Source of the DNA: Oikopleura dioica
Taxonomy: Eukaryota > Chordata > Appendicularia > Copelata > Oikopleuridae
NCBI GenBank assembly: GCA_907165135.1
Contig: OU015567.1
Span: 2,733,001 to 2,797,000, forward strand
Direction: 5' to 3'
Length of the DNA stretch: 64,000 bases
The position numbers were made by a program, and so were the translations under genes. The notes under the pieces are model-generated. The model searched no databases, was not told the DNA's origin, and was given only the letters and a program-made list of their open reading frames with translations. This document shows, piece by piece, positions 24,509 to 36,020 of the stretch (its first letter is position 1; every line of letters starts with the position of its first letter).

Positions 24509-24613
24509 TCAGACTAAAAGCTGAATAAGTTTTCTCAGCGAGCGAACAGACTTCTTCTTTGGCTTCAGCGACTTGAACTCTTCTTTTTCAAACGAATTGA
24601 CCGGAGACTCCAT
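24509..24613 (-). CDS. Candidate 34-residue basic peptide
   Basis: A compact open frame from ATG 24613 to TGA at 24509 encodes an acidic then Lys/Arg-rich peptide (FEKEEFKSLKPKKK...). It could be a tiny gene or the last exon of a longer one. No splice or homology support. Confidence 0.2.
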   Translation of the reverse strand: MESPVNSFEKEEFKSLKPKKKSVRSLRKLIQLLV

Positions 24614-24935
24614 CTTGTACGACAGATGATACAGCACTTAAACAGATTTTTAATTTCCTTGTCCATGAAACTGACTGATTTTTATAGCCGCCGTTAAAAA
24701 ATTTCGCCGTACCAAAGGGTTTGTGAGGACAAAACGAAGAAATTTATTTTTAGCTTGGACTCGGGATTTTACAACTTCCCATCGCGCTCCTCAGCGTGAA
24801 ACGGACAGAAAATTGAATTAATCTTCGCGGCACCCTGGCGTGTCTTTGAAGAATCACTCCTTTTTCGCGCCAAAATATGATTACGCCGCTAATGCCTCTT
24901 TTCTTTGAAGTGTAAAATAGGGGCTTATAGAAATT

Positions 24936-27900
24936 TCAAAGAGGGATTCGGAAAAAAATTCGTTTAAAAAATCTCTCGAAAATTTGTCTCAAAAACTTAC
25001 CATCATCAGAGAAGATCGTAAACGTCGTCAGAACTTCCATCACTTTGCACTTTTCCGTCGCACTGTTCTGTCCGCCTTTGCAGATCTGACAGGGCTCTGG
25101 AATCCGCCTCGCCGGTCTGGGAATCGCGCTCGCCAGCATTTTCGTCCTTGATTCCACTTCATGGATGCTTTGAGAATCATTCGCTCCCTGGGCAATCCAG
25201 AAAACGTCCTTTCCAACAAGCGTCAAATACGGCGCTAGAATCTCTCCCTTCGAACTGGCAAGCGTGAGTTCCTTTCGCAGGGATCGGAAGTTGTTCGACG
25301 GATTGGCGAGTAATTTTAAACTGGCGAAGTTTTTGAGCTCTGTGACCTTTGACCAAGTTTTTGAAAGTCTCTGGATCGGCTTGGAAAGCAGGGCAGTGGT
25401 GATGGTGACAGTTGCGTTGTAGTTTTTTGCGCGTCGACAGCAGCAGGCCAGGATGATGAACAGGTCGATCATTTTTGCCGCGTCGAGTGGGGAGGACGAT
25501 TTGAGGATGGCGATGGAGATCAAGGAGTTAAGCCTGAAAATAGTGATATTTTTCTCATTTTTCTGAGGATTGCTTACCTTGCCATCGAATTCAAGTAAGA
25601 ATTCCATCTTGGTCTGACCCCAGTTTGAACCAACTGAGAAATAATAACATCCCTGGAAAGATTCTTGTAGAAAGTCCCATCCATGAAATTGATGTGCGCG
25701 GCAAGTGGACCGATAGTTTTCTGGATGTCGAAGTTTTTGAGATTTGTGATGGGTTCGCTGAGAGGAGTGATTTTGCAAAAGAAGTTGGTCGAGACTCTGG
25801 TGTTGGTTTTCATCGAGGATTCTACCGTCGCGCGTTGATTTTGAGGCAAGAACTTGGCGGCGACGATTTCATCGAGGAACTTGCGCATCACGTGGAAGAC
25901 GATGTCGTCGACGAAAACCATCGGTTCTCGTTTGATCCAATCGACTACGATTTCAGTGATTCTCGACCTTGTGTCCAAACTGGTCAATTGAGGAATTTCG
26001 GGAAGAACGAGCTCATCGTCCGAAATGACGGAAGAAGCGATGCCGGAATCACGTGAGTACGGTTCTTCTAATTGGCTATCGAAGAGCTTGAGCTTTAGAT
26101 CTTTGATTTGGAGGAGGATCTCTTCGAGCTCATCGTCAGCTTTGGGCTCCTTTGGCACTTTTCGAGGGCGACGGATCGTGTGATAATTCGCGGTACTCAC
26201 AATTTGAGCAGTCTTGCATTTTGCCATTACAGTAGACTTGTTACTGTTTGAGTGATTGTTGAAGAGATGGCGCAACTCGCGAATGATCAAAAGCGGGGTG
26301 GTGTAAAGCTGGCAGCAGGAGAGCAGGGTTGAAATCGTTTCCTATAAATTATGTAAAGCATTTTGTCAGAGCGATATCAATAATTCAATGAAAGAATTGG
26401 GTGGGAAAAATCATTCTGCGGTGTTTTCTTTTATTAATTATTGGCAATAATTGGAAAGGGCTAATGTCTTTTTGGTTCAAATTTAACATAGTGACACCCT
26501 TATTCATTTCATTTTTTTGACAAGAAACTCCCTTAAAAATCCCCCAAAAAAGCTGCAATTAGAAATTCTATGACGCCTGTTGTTTATTTATATCACAGTT
26601 GCTAGAGCGAAGATTTATTTGCCTTCCAAATTTGCTAGTTTGATCACACTTTTGTGATCAACGAAATTGAATAAATGTTTATAGAATATGTTTGGAGTGG
26701 CTTTTTCGTCAAAAACCGCGACTCGATATTGAGCTGGTCAATATTTCTATCAGCTGGAAAGAGGAGGGCCGTTGAAAAAATGAATTGAGGCTCAATTAAT
26801 ATGCAAATTAGATGGCTTTAAATTTGCATAATAAAGAAAGAACGGTTTGATAAACAAAATTGTTGTCCGAGGTTCTGAGAATAAGGTCACCGGCGAGATC
26901 GCGAAATTGAAAATTAACACAACCCCACTGGCCGCGAAATCCGCCTGGGAACGGGGCCGCTGCCGGGTGGATAGGGAAATTTTATGCCGAGTGGGAAAAT
27001 ATGAGGAAGGGAGTTATTGTTTTATTGCGGCTGATTTTGGCGCGTAAAAAAGTTCAGGACCGTTGGAACCTATCAAAAATGCCCTGAAAATTATTCGTAG
27101 TGAAAGAAGTCAGGAAAAACAAAGATTGCACTAGGAAATCTGATAAATTTCTAAATTATTTATTAAAATAAATTATTGTTTAAATGTTCCTTTTTTAAAT
27201 TTTTTCATTGAGAAACTTACTTGGCTTTTTTCTTTGACGATTTTTTCGACGATTAGTTTCGCGTAATCTTCTTTGGTAAATTTCGTTTTAGTCCTTGTTG
27301 ATTTCGGTAAAGTACCGTACATTCTATCTCTCTTGTAGAAAATTCTTTTGGATTCGGTATTTTTTTTTTGGTTTGTCAGAAATAATTAAAATGGACTCCC
27401 ATAGTCCCCTCCCGTTCTTCCTCCGTACTCGAGTGAGGGCGCGAGAGTGCGAAAATGCGGCTGCGCGCGATTCGGCGCAAATTGCCTCGTTGAACAGCTG
27501 ATGCCGCCGTCTGGGGAGGATCTTTTTTGTTGATTGGCGACAGCAGGATTCAACAGAATGTCTCTACGAGGATAATATTAAATTTGGAGGAGACTAAGGC
27601 TTGTTCAAGGTCTTTTAGGTCGATTAAGGTGATCAAGGTCGTTAAAAGAGGGCTTTTTCGATGAAAATTATACAAAATTTCGTCAAAATTTCGTTAAGAA
27701 TTTTTCAATTTTGACCTTAAATATATTTATCATGAAAAAATAAAATTCAAATTTTCAGATTCAAAAAATATCAGATGAAGTTTTACTGAAGTTTTTTTCT
27801 GACGGGAAAATGGCTATTTACTTTTGTCGAAATAAAAAGTCGGAAGAGCCACTCGAGCTTTTCTGAAGTTTCGAAGACAAGAGCTAAAAACCAACATGAA

Positions 27901-28599
27901 GACAAACTGCCGTGTAAATAGAACTTGGCGAGCTTCTCTTGTGGAATATTCAAAACGCAAACATCAGACTCTTACTGTTCACTCACGGACTCAGGAAGAA
28001 AGGTCAGGATTTATCGCTGTATCTCAAGGTCAACTTATTTTTGACCTGGTCTTTGTCAGAATTGATCATCGTTGATGTTCAAAAAAAGAGCTTCATTAAC
28101 AATCTTAGGCCTGAATCGTCACTGTCTTCTCGACGATTCCGGGTAGACAAACCGGCGATTTAGTTTTTATGACTGAAAATCTCAAAAAATCTCGTTGATT
28201 TCGCTAATTTATGAGCTCCGAAATGTCATCGAAAGTCAGAACTTGCTATTTACACTCATCGCCACCTGCTTACTCTCTTTTTTATTGCATGTTTGTTTTC
28301 TCGAGAATATTTATGATGATCAATAATTTTCAAATTAAATTTTGCTCACTTATAAATTGTAAATCAATCATTTTTGCCCCACCTGAAGATGAAAGATCAA
28401 ATGATTGATCATTTTTGACTGATCTTTTTCTTTCATCAAGGTCAGGGGCGCTCGGCGTGTGCCTAGAAATCGGTTTCGTCACGGTTTTTTTTACTTCAAC
28501 TGATTTTTTTTTAATCGGCAAGGTGTGTTTGGTCTTTTTTGATGAGTAAGGGGATTGTTATCGAGGTCAAAGGAGACGTTGCGGAGCTGGTTTTTGAGG
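24936..28599 (-). CDS. RasGEF (REM + CDC25-type) protein, 5' end unresolved
   Basis: Exons that join in phase: 28599-28495, 28462-28383, 27270-27221, 26341-25578 and 25533-25001; the last may read through to TGA at 24936. The N-terminal part is Ser/Pro-rich (HTPSAPDLDERK). The REM (RasGEF-N) helix pair spans the 27221|26341 join (EDYAKLIVEKIVKEKSQ then ETISTLLSCC). The CDC25-type core shows LAAHINFMDGTFYKNL, FIILACCCRRAKNYNA and KPIQRLSKTW. Such proteins load GTP on Ras/Rap/Ral GTPases at membranes. The subfamily is not clear. The intron 28494-28463 is 32 bp; the intron 27220-26342 is about 880 bp. No start codon was placed upstream of 28599, so this is partial. Confidence 0.75.
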
Positions 28600-29157
28600 C
28601 TGTATTGATCGGAAATAAAAATGAATACAGTAAGGAGGTGATAAGATGGTGATTGCTTATCAGGAAATATGGCGATTTCTGAGGTTTCGTTTCTTTACAT
28701 TTTCGGGAAACTCGATTTTCAGGTTTAGAAAAAATGAAATCAAGGAAGAACACCATCAGATAGGCAATGTTTTTGAAAAGCTTTCGCTTGAATTTTGAAT
28801 TTTGTTGCCCTAATTCTGTTACTGTATCGAGAAACAGTAGTTTCTACGCACTCTTTTATCGTCGCGGTTTGCTCCTCCAATTTGCTCAGCAAGACGAAGC
28901 AAATTCAATTCTCTTCCGACCCCGTTAAACAGAGCATGAATGACGGTTCTTGTCGGAAGTACATTTTCCACAATTCAACGCACACGGACGCTTTCAATTC
29001 CGGTTTTTATTGGAACGGGCAAGAGCGTGTTCAGCTTTTTATATCCATCATCAAGTTTTTGGGAAAAACGTCATTTCGAACTCGTCATCATTTATGTATA
29101 TTCAGAAGAAAAAAGCCCCTCGAATTAGTCAGAATCATAATTTTTATTGACGATCTT

Positions 29158-29452
29158 AATCACAGGTTTGATTGTAGAACGTTTTCGATTTTATTTCAAA
29201 TCATCATCAGTACTAATTAAAGTTATAAGGAAGAACATTTGTAAAATACCTCTGTTTATGAGAAAGCGAACTTACGCTAACTGAAATCAAAAACGCGAGA
29301 AGGCGAAAACAAGCGTTTTTGATTTCAGTTAGCGTAAGGTCGCTTTCTCATAAACAGAGGTATTTTACAAATGTTCTTCCTTATAACTTTAATTAGTACT
29401 GATGATGATTTGAAATAAAATCGAAAACGTTCTACAATCAAACTTGTGATTA
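29158..29452. repeat. 295 bp near-perfect palindrome
   Basis: The arms (about 29158-29296 and 29313-29452) match in inverted orientation with very few mismatches. They enclose a loop of about 16 bases. No flanking duplication could be defined. It lies about 200 bases upstream of the CTLD-CUB-ZP gene and would extrude as a cruciform or give a long RNA hairpin if transcribed. Confidence 0.85.
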
Positions 29453-29659
29453 TTAACGAAGTCAACCATCTACATATTGACGATCTTATTTTGGTCGAAA
29501 TTTGCTTGTCAGATCTTAAAACCCTACTCATATCAAACGAGTTATTTTTCGCGAGCGTGACTTTTATTACTGATTTTATTTATTGTTATGTGATTTTTTC
29601 TTGTCTTTTTACGATTTTTACCAATTTTAACGCCACATTGTGAGATTTCGTCAGAGAAA

Positions 29660-29731
29660 ATGAGGCTAAGGTTTATTTTTTCGTATTTTTTTCTGTGCAC
29701 TTCTGCAACTACAACGACAACAACTACAACT

Positions 29732-29802
<71 letters not shown>

Positions 29803-32196
29803 AGCAGCTTGTGTCGAGTTCCGAAACATGGGCGTTTCAACATTTGCTTTTTCAACTGCTCAGGAAAGATGCCAAGAAATAGGAGGTGACTTGCCATTTT
29901 TCAATAACGAGCAAGAATTGGATGCCTACAACGCTGTAAGATGTCATCGAAACGAGTGGGTCGGAATCCAACTTACAAATGGAAGCACCTGGACAAATAT
30001 GAATGGTGTTGAGAGCACTGTTTTGAATTGGGCTAGTGGACAGCCGAGCAGCGGGGAAGATTGCACTTATAGCAGCAATTATTTTAGCACAAACCAAGAA
30101 AAGGTAGTGCATTTTTGGAAGACTAATAAGCTTTCTGTATTTGGCCTACCGGCTAGGGTAGGCCAAGAAAAAAGTAAAGTCTCATTTCAGCAAATTTTAT
30201 TGCAGATTCTGATAGATCTCGACGAGGCGAACATTTTGATACCCAATACAAGTAGGCAAGTTGAGGGGAAGACCTCCGAAATCGGTATTCAAAACTGTAC
30301 TTTTTTGCGTAGGCGGGGTTTTAGTATTCAAGTTTTACTGTTTTTCTCAGTCAGAAAGTTTTTGAAACTCACTTTACAAAGGCCCACTGTAATGACCTCT
30401 GAAAGTTTGAACAGGATCTGAAGACTTCATCCTTTTCTGGCCTACTTTACTACCGGCCAATGAAAACCCAGATCCATAAAATCACTTCCTGTTCTTGGTT
30501 CTGTCCAGTCTTCGCATAAATGGCACGATTGGAGTTGCAATGCAGGTTATTATTTCTCTTGCCGAATTGACCACAACACAAGCTGTGAGGACGCCAATAT
30601 ATCAACAACTGCAAGATCAACAACATGTGGGGGAAACATCAGCGATTTTCAAACGATCACTTCCCCCGGCTTCGATTCTGATTGCCTCGCGTATTTTAAC
30701 GATCTCAATTGTGTCTGGACTATCGAGCTTGGCGACGTTGTTGGCTTCAACATTGTCAAACAAAACTTCCAGCTCGAGAGCAGGAGTACCAATACCGGCA
30801 ATTGCTTTGATTATGTGCAAATAACGGACGGCACAGGAATCCCGAAAACTTTCTGCGGGACCGAATTCGAAACCTTATCCATCCAAGGTGGCTCTGCCAC
30901 GATTTTGTTTGAGAGTGACGAGACGGTTACGACTAAGGGATTTCAGTTTGACCTCACGGCAGCGACTTTAACAAGGTTAATTTTGATTCTTTTACGTTTT
31001 TCTTCATAAATTAAGCCATCCGATCTTCTCTTTGGACTGTTCTGAAATGAACTTCAATCTCACTCTTGATCAGAATACCTTCGACTTCTTTTTTAACAGG
31101 GCGGAATTTACGAACAGAATTGTCTTTGACACGCCTTGCTCCCAAAATAATATAATATCGTCTAAATCAGGTTCAAAGTAAAATAAGATTCGAGACCAAA
31201 ATTTTTTCGAAGTTAATTTTGATGAATGCGGAGTTACGAGCAAAGCTAAAGAAGACCTATCGAAAATTGATTTTACGTTAAACTTTGCGGTCGAGGAGAG
31301 ACTCAATGTAAGTTGAAATTCTGAAGCTAGACATTTTCAATAATTTCAGTTGACTGATGCCCTGACTCTTACTCCTTTTCAATTCACTTGTTCCGTCGAC
31401 TCCGACTTTTCGAGCAATATAACTTTGGTAAATTTTTCCTCTTTGTAAAACTGCTTATCACGATTAAGAGCATCGATGATATTAAACAAACTAACAAAAC
31501 ATCTCTGGTCATTCCTTCCGAACTCGGGTCGCCCGATTTCTGCGAGTATACCAGCTCCCAGACTTGTGATCTCAACACGCTCTCAAAGATTCAAGTCGGG
31601 AGTGAGATCGTAATTGATTTTGACAAGTTGGAGAAGGGATTTGGGATGCGTATTGACTCCATCAAAATTAAAGCGACCTCTAGCTCTTCTGACGAGATTT
31701 CTTTAGGTAAGAGAGATTTTCTTAAAGAAAAAGAGATGGAACGAAAACTTTTAGTAACTGATGGATGTGCTCAATTCAGCACTGATTCAGTCTCAACGAA
31801 TGGTCGGACTTTCAAGTGGAAAGTTTTCAGATTCACAACTTCACAAGAAATTCACTTTGAGGCGAGTTCTCCTCCTTGATTTCAGAAAAACACGGCTTCA
31901 TTTCAGTTCTCCCAATTAATTTGTGATGTCTACGACAATGTCTTCTGCAATGGAGTCTCGAACTGCTCTCTCGTCGGAAATGACGCATTATTTTCATCTT
32001 TGACAAGCAACAGTAGAAAACGAAGGAGTGCTTCTCGGGAGACAGCGATTCTTAGACATGAGTTTTAGAATAATCGATAATATAAGATTAAAGAAGGTTT
32101 CGAACTCAAATAAGACACAAAATTATCGTCGAAGATTCAACAAATCCAATCGTTCTGTCTAACATCGATGGGATCTACGTTATCAGAGGAGCGTGA
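29660..32196 (+). CDS. Secreted CTLD-CUB-ZP protein with poly-Thr stretch
   Basis: Nine exons: 29660-30103, 30509-30975, 31016-31170, 31213-31307, 31350-31427, 31469-31706, 31755-31861, 31907-32061 and 32097-32196. They close to 1839 nt (612 aa). Order: signal peptide (MRLRFIFSYFFLCTSA); about 30 consecutive Thr; a C-type lectin-like domain (WVGIQLTNGSTWTN, WHDWSCNAG); a CUB domain (TTCGGNISDF to GFQFDLTAATL); and a ZP module with its paired cysteines. A furin-type site (SRKRRS) then precedes a short propeptide. There is no C-terminal TM, so it is released after cleavage. ZP modules polymerise into extracellular filaments. Exon 7 uses a GC donor (31862) and the last intron is 35 bp. Ligand unknown. 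Confidence 0.85.
29707..29804 (+). repeat. ACGACA-type microsatellite encoding poly-Thr
   Basis: About 98 bases of (ACN)n, mainly alternating ACG and ACA, lie in the coding frame right after the signal peptide and give an uninterrupted Thr run. Such tracts change length by slippage in units of three, so copy number may vary between individuals without breaking frame. Confidence 0.85.
30141..30460. mobile_element. Candidate 320 bp element in first intron of the CTLD-CUB-ZP gene
   Basis: The left end (GGCCTACCGGCTAGGGTAGG) and the right end (reverse read GGCCGGTAGTAAAGTAGGCC) are similar inverted sequences. Each is followed inward by A-rich sequence. The host intron (30104-30508) is far longer than its neighbours. 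No clear duplication was found, so this is a tentative MITE. Confidence 0.4.
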
Positions 32197-32231
32197 ATTT
32201 CGTGATGTTGTATGTTTTTGAAAGAACTTAA

Positions 32232-32996
32232 CCCTGTCTCGAGCTAGGGTCGGCACCGACCACCATTTTTCGTGGTCGGTTTGGTCGGTCCCCGTGAAAA
32301 GAGGCCGAATCCGTGGTCGTTTTGGTCGGTCGGGTCGGCTTTTTCGGTCGGTTTTTTTGGTCGGTTTTTTTAAAGAGCAAAATTAACATTTGTCAACATT
32401 CTTCTATCGCACACAGCCCTCGAGGGCCTCGGATCGAAGCATTTTACTGTGACAGTCGATTTGCCATGAAAAGTTAAATTTTCAAAAGCTTTAGCCCGGA
32501 CTCGCCGTCGATTTTTCTCTTGTCGCCGGAGAGAAATAAAAAAAAATCGCTAAAATGCGTAGGTTAAAACCGACCAAAAACCGACCAACCCGACCAAAAG
32601 ACACAAAAAAACCGACCAAAACCGACCAAAAGCCGACCATCCAAAATCGAGGTACAAAATCTGAGGTCGGGCTGGTTGGTGCCCATAAAAACCCGACCAT
32701 TTCCGACCAGGTCGGGTTTTTTGGTCGGGTCGGTGCCGACCCTAGGTCTCGAGCGCTTAAAATTAGCCTATCTCGAGCGCGAGCGCATCTTCATGCGCTC
32801 GTGGTCTAGAAGATTTTTTGCCAGATGCCAAATAGAGGCAATTTCTCTTGAAATGGCTTATTTTCCACGTCTCCGAGACCTAGAAAACACCAACATGCGC
32901 GTCTTAGGCAAGAATAATCCATTGTGAGTGGTTAGATTTGCGAAAAAATCTTCTAGACCACGAGCGCATGAAGATGCGCTCGCGCTCGAGATAGGG
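32232..32996. mobile_element. TTAA-flanked composite element
   Basis: TTAA at 32228-32231 and 32997-33000 flanks inverted ends CCCTGTCTCGAG and (reverse) CCCTATCTCGAG. Inside the right half, 32767-32821 and 32938-32992 form a further inverted pair built on CTCGAGCGCGAGCGC. A second element (32244-32745) has landed in the left end. The piggyBac-type assignment rests on TTAA and the CCCT terminus. Confidence 0.65.
32244..32745. mobile_element. 502 bp hAT-like MITE nested in the TTAA element
   Basis: The perfect terminal inverted repeat CTAGGGTCGGCACCGACC is flanked on both sides by GTCTCGAG (32236-32243, 32746-32753), an 8 bp duplication typical of hAT elements. The interior is a degenerate palindrome of GGTCGG(TTTT) units. 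The start TAGGGTC is shared with the hAT-like element at 37831, hinting at related transposases. Confidence 0.8.
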
Positions 32997-33351
32997 TTAA
33001 AGACAATGTCTATTTTCTTGTCAAGTCTGTACATTCTGCGATGTCTAATAAACATCATGAAAATCAACAAAAACTCTCTAGATCCGCCGTAGAGCCTCGT
33101 TCCAGACGTGCTTGGTGTCTATTACGTAACGCGCTTTCACCATCTTCCGAACCCGTGACACACACGCGACCACACAGTTTACCTGCCTTGGTCACAAGTC
33201 ACCCGGGCGCCCATTGGCCCTCAGCAGAATTTTATTCTTATTGTCAGAAGGCAAAACAGAAAGAAAAAAGAAAACGACTTTGATTTAATTTCAAAAGAGA
33301 GCGGTTTCTGATTCTTTTTTGAAATCTAAAAAGAAAACTAACGATTTGAAG

Positions 33352-34410
33352 ATGTCGGTTGCCATGAAGATTAAACGAGTTAAGGTGAGATCACGTGATA
33401 ATTTCTTTTTGACGAAGATGGTGTTTCAGGTGAACAGCGCTTCCGAACTGCCAGAAAACGCCGCTGAAACTCCCGGAGGAACCATGTTCGCCTTCACTCC
33501 CGGTGGAACTAAGATCATCTACGACCGGGACTTCCTCCTCCACCTCAAGCATTCTCCAGCTTCAAAGGTAAGAATGCTAGGGGAGAGCTACTTTTCTCTC
33601 TTTTTCCTTGACAATTTTGATTTTGTGAAGATAAGACAGTTTTGTTTAAACTCTTCAATTAACAAATTATGCTTAAAAACGTTCTACAATTGTTTCTAGG
33701 GAAAACCAAACCTGCCAAATATTCCAGGTGTTACCACCCCGACTTCTCCACTTGCTACAGGTAAAATCGGCTTTGATTTAACGGAACTCGTTGTGAAAAA
33801 CTAAAATACGAAGGAAAAACTTCTGAAATTGAGCTTTAAATTTTGATAAATTTGACAATTTCGGGCTTGAGTCACGGTATTTTCTTGATATGATGAGCCG
33901 AAAACAACGATACTATCGGTATCTATTCATTTTCAATCAGCAACACGAGTTGAACTCTGAAAATCAAATTAGTTTTTACGTATGATTTTGAGAAAGACAA
34001 AATTGCCCTGTATTTTGTAACCATATCAAAACCAACAGAGCGTCATTTCGCGGAATGAAAACAAAATGACATCCTCGTACGAACGGGCCGATCATTTTGG
34101 GCTAAATATTCCCGAAACCAGGAAGTTTGTTCAACAAACCTTTTCAAAAAGAATCAACTGAGTCAGACATTTTCTTACTTTTTTTAAATTATTCGAGAAC
34201 AAACGTGTCTCATTAATTAGTTTCAAGTAGGGAAAATAAATAGCTGGCTCAGACAAGCCTATTTTAAGAGCACTTAATTTCCAATTAAAGTTTTATTTTT
34301 TCTAAAACTCTCTTTTAGAGTCCTGCAGCGGCACTATCAAAGAAGAAAAGGAACCAGAAGTCGAAGAGGAGCAAGAAGAAGAGCAACATGACGATGACAT
34401 GGAGCTCTAG
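33352..34410 (+). CDS. eif4ebp: eIF4E-binding protein (4E-BP)
   Basis: Four exons, 33352-33384, 33430-33567, 33700-33760 and 34319-34410, close to 324 nt (107 aa), matching family size. TPGGT repeats lead to the eIF4E-binding motif YDRDFLL (YxxxxL-phi) near residue 47. The secondary site region IPGVTTPTSPL follows. The acidic tail ends DDDMEL, in the place of the mTOR TOS motif (vertebrate FEMDI), but without its Phe. The Thr-Pro sites phosphorylated by mTOR are conserved (ETPGGT, FTPGGT, TTPTSP). It sequesters eIF4E to block cap-dependent initiation. Intron 3 (33761-34318) is unusually long for this region. Confidence 0.95.
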
Positions 34411-34624
34411 AAACTTCAAACCAAAATCACGATCCCTAAACTGACTAGTAGCTATTCTTTTTTGCGAGGAATACCTGTATCACTGCTCAAAAAGTACAAA
34501 TAAAAATAAAAAAACGAAATCGAATGACGCATTTTAGGAGAAATTGACGCAGGCTTGGGCTAAAATGAAAGTCGTAAACGCTTTTTAACGTGTTTTGGGG
34601 TCATAGTCTCGAGGACATCGTGAT

Positions 34625-34855
34625 ATGGAGAGTTCAAGTTCGGCCTCTCCTCTCAACAAAAAGGAAGTGGACCAACTTGACCTTATTTTTTTGTCTGTAA
34701 GGGCCTCAAAATCATTTTTATTGGGAAGAGATCCTGTAGCACTTAGTTTAAGTCTTGAGAAAAGATAGCTTTTCGAAAAGATTCTGAGTCAGGCTATTCA
34801 AAAAGTCAAGAAGTTTCAAATTTCCATAACCCGCATCTCCTCAAAGCGCTGCTAG
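34625..34855 (+). CDS. Tiny helical protein, two exons
   Basis: Exons 34625-34696 and 34769-34855 join in phase 0 through a GT-AG intron to 159 nt (52 aa). After a Ser-rich start (MESSSSASPLNKKEVDQLD) the rest is an amphipathic helix with Ile/Leu/Lys periodicity, ending in Cys. No family assigned. It starts 215 bases after the 4E-BP stop on the same strand, so it could share transcription with it. Confidence 0.4.
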
Positions 34856-35920
34856 TGCATAAGTACCCGAACCCTTGGAATTTCAGAAGAAAGGATCACC
34901 TGCACTTTAAAGCGTCCAATCTTGGGAACGCTTAATGCAAAGTACCTTTTAAAAGTACCCTTGTGCTGGCAAGATAAAGAGCAGACTGTGGTCGGAAACG
35001 CTTACCATTTTTCCCGTGTTCGGGAGATATGGATCAGCCCATGCAAAAGTGGCATGTTTGAGAATGCCACGCCCGGCCGCAAGCATCAGCAGGGTATTTT
35101 CCGCAAAATACGATGTTCTTTCTATTTTCGGGAACCGCTTCCGCTCAGTTACGAAAACGAAAGTTCATGCTTCTATATTTTACCGTAAATTGGATATCCA
35201 AATTTTACGTATATTCGGCTGATAAAGATGCCTCACTTTCCACGTGGCATAAATTAGAATAACACCGACTTTCATTATCGACAAAAGCCGATTATCGCAT
35301 CGCTCGCTCTTATCGTTGAGGATTGTGATAAGGATGCAAATTTCGTGCTTCGTAAATACAGGAGAGGTCTGGAACGTATAACGCGCTCTTCCGTTTACTC
35401 TCAGCGCGTCATCCTAATTTTCAAGAGCTTGATGCTAAGCACGAACGCTGCTTCTCAGAATTGTGCGCAAGTTTGTTGTTGGGTCAGACAAGTTCTGTCG
35501 TCAAAATAATTGCTTAACTAACGAGAGGGAAATGTTATAAAGCTTTTGGTAAAACTCAAAGATTCATTTTCATAACATTTGAATTTAACATCAATAAATT
35601 TAACTTAATTATTTATGCTGGATAAATTAAGCCACATAAAGAACTGAATTATTCTCTAGTTACCACGTTCTTTGCGTACAGATGTCCGCCAAAAAACAAC
35701 ATACCATAGGTAGATATATATTAAACAATATACATGATATAGAAAAGGGTGTAACCTAAATCAAAAAAAAATTATTTATTAATGGAAAAATAGAGCAAAA
35801 TTTTAAAATTGAATTCCATTTTAACTTTGATTTCATTCAAATGGTTATCATATCATAATGATCGATGAGTACGGTACTATTTGGAGGGCGCCTTATTCCG
35901 AACGCTGGAATATGGAATTT
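34856..35920. other. Intergenic stretch, nothing recognised
   Basis: About 1.1 kb between the small helical gene and the EGF-repeat gene. No exon with both splice sites and no clear repeat was seen; it presumably contains the distal promoter of the EGF-repeat gene. Confidence 0.4.
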
Positions 35921-35933
35921 CCTAGGTGGCGCT
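35921..35933 (+). promoter_or_regulatory. CCTAGGTGGCG promoter motif, EGF-repeat gene 1
   Basis: CCTAGGTGGCGCT lies about 100 bases before the ATG. The same core (CCTAGGTGGCG) is at the same distance before the second EGF-repeat gene (42257), while surrounding upstream sequence has diverged. It resembles the AGGTGGCGC core known for Drosophila CTCF, but protein identity is not implied. Confidence 0.45.
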
Positions 35934-36020
35934 TTCAAACCCGCGCTTGAGTAAAACCCTATCTCCATCTGCTCTCGTCAGTCAATTTCTTCGACGCGAA
36001 AAAATTGAGAACACTTCAAA

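Noticed and set aside
28795-29220. Plus-strand frame before the palindrome
   Set aside because: Part reads protein-like (N-glycosylation sites), but its 3' end runs into the palindrome arm, several frames are open, and no splice model closes.
32555-32809. Lys/Pro/Thr-rich frame (repeated RPTRPKDTK-type words)
   Set aside because: It arises from the GGTCGG simple repeat inside the hAT-like element.
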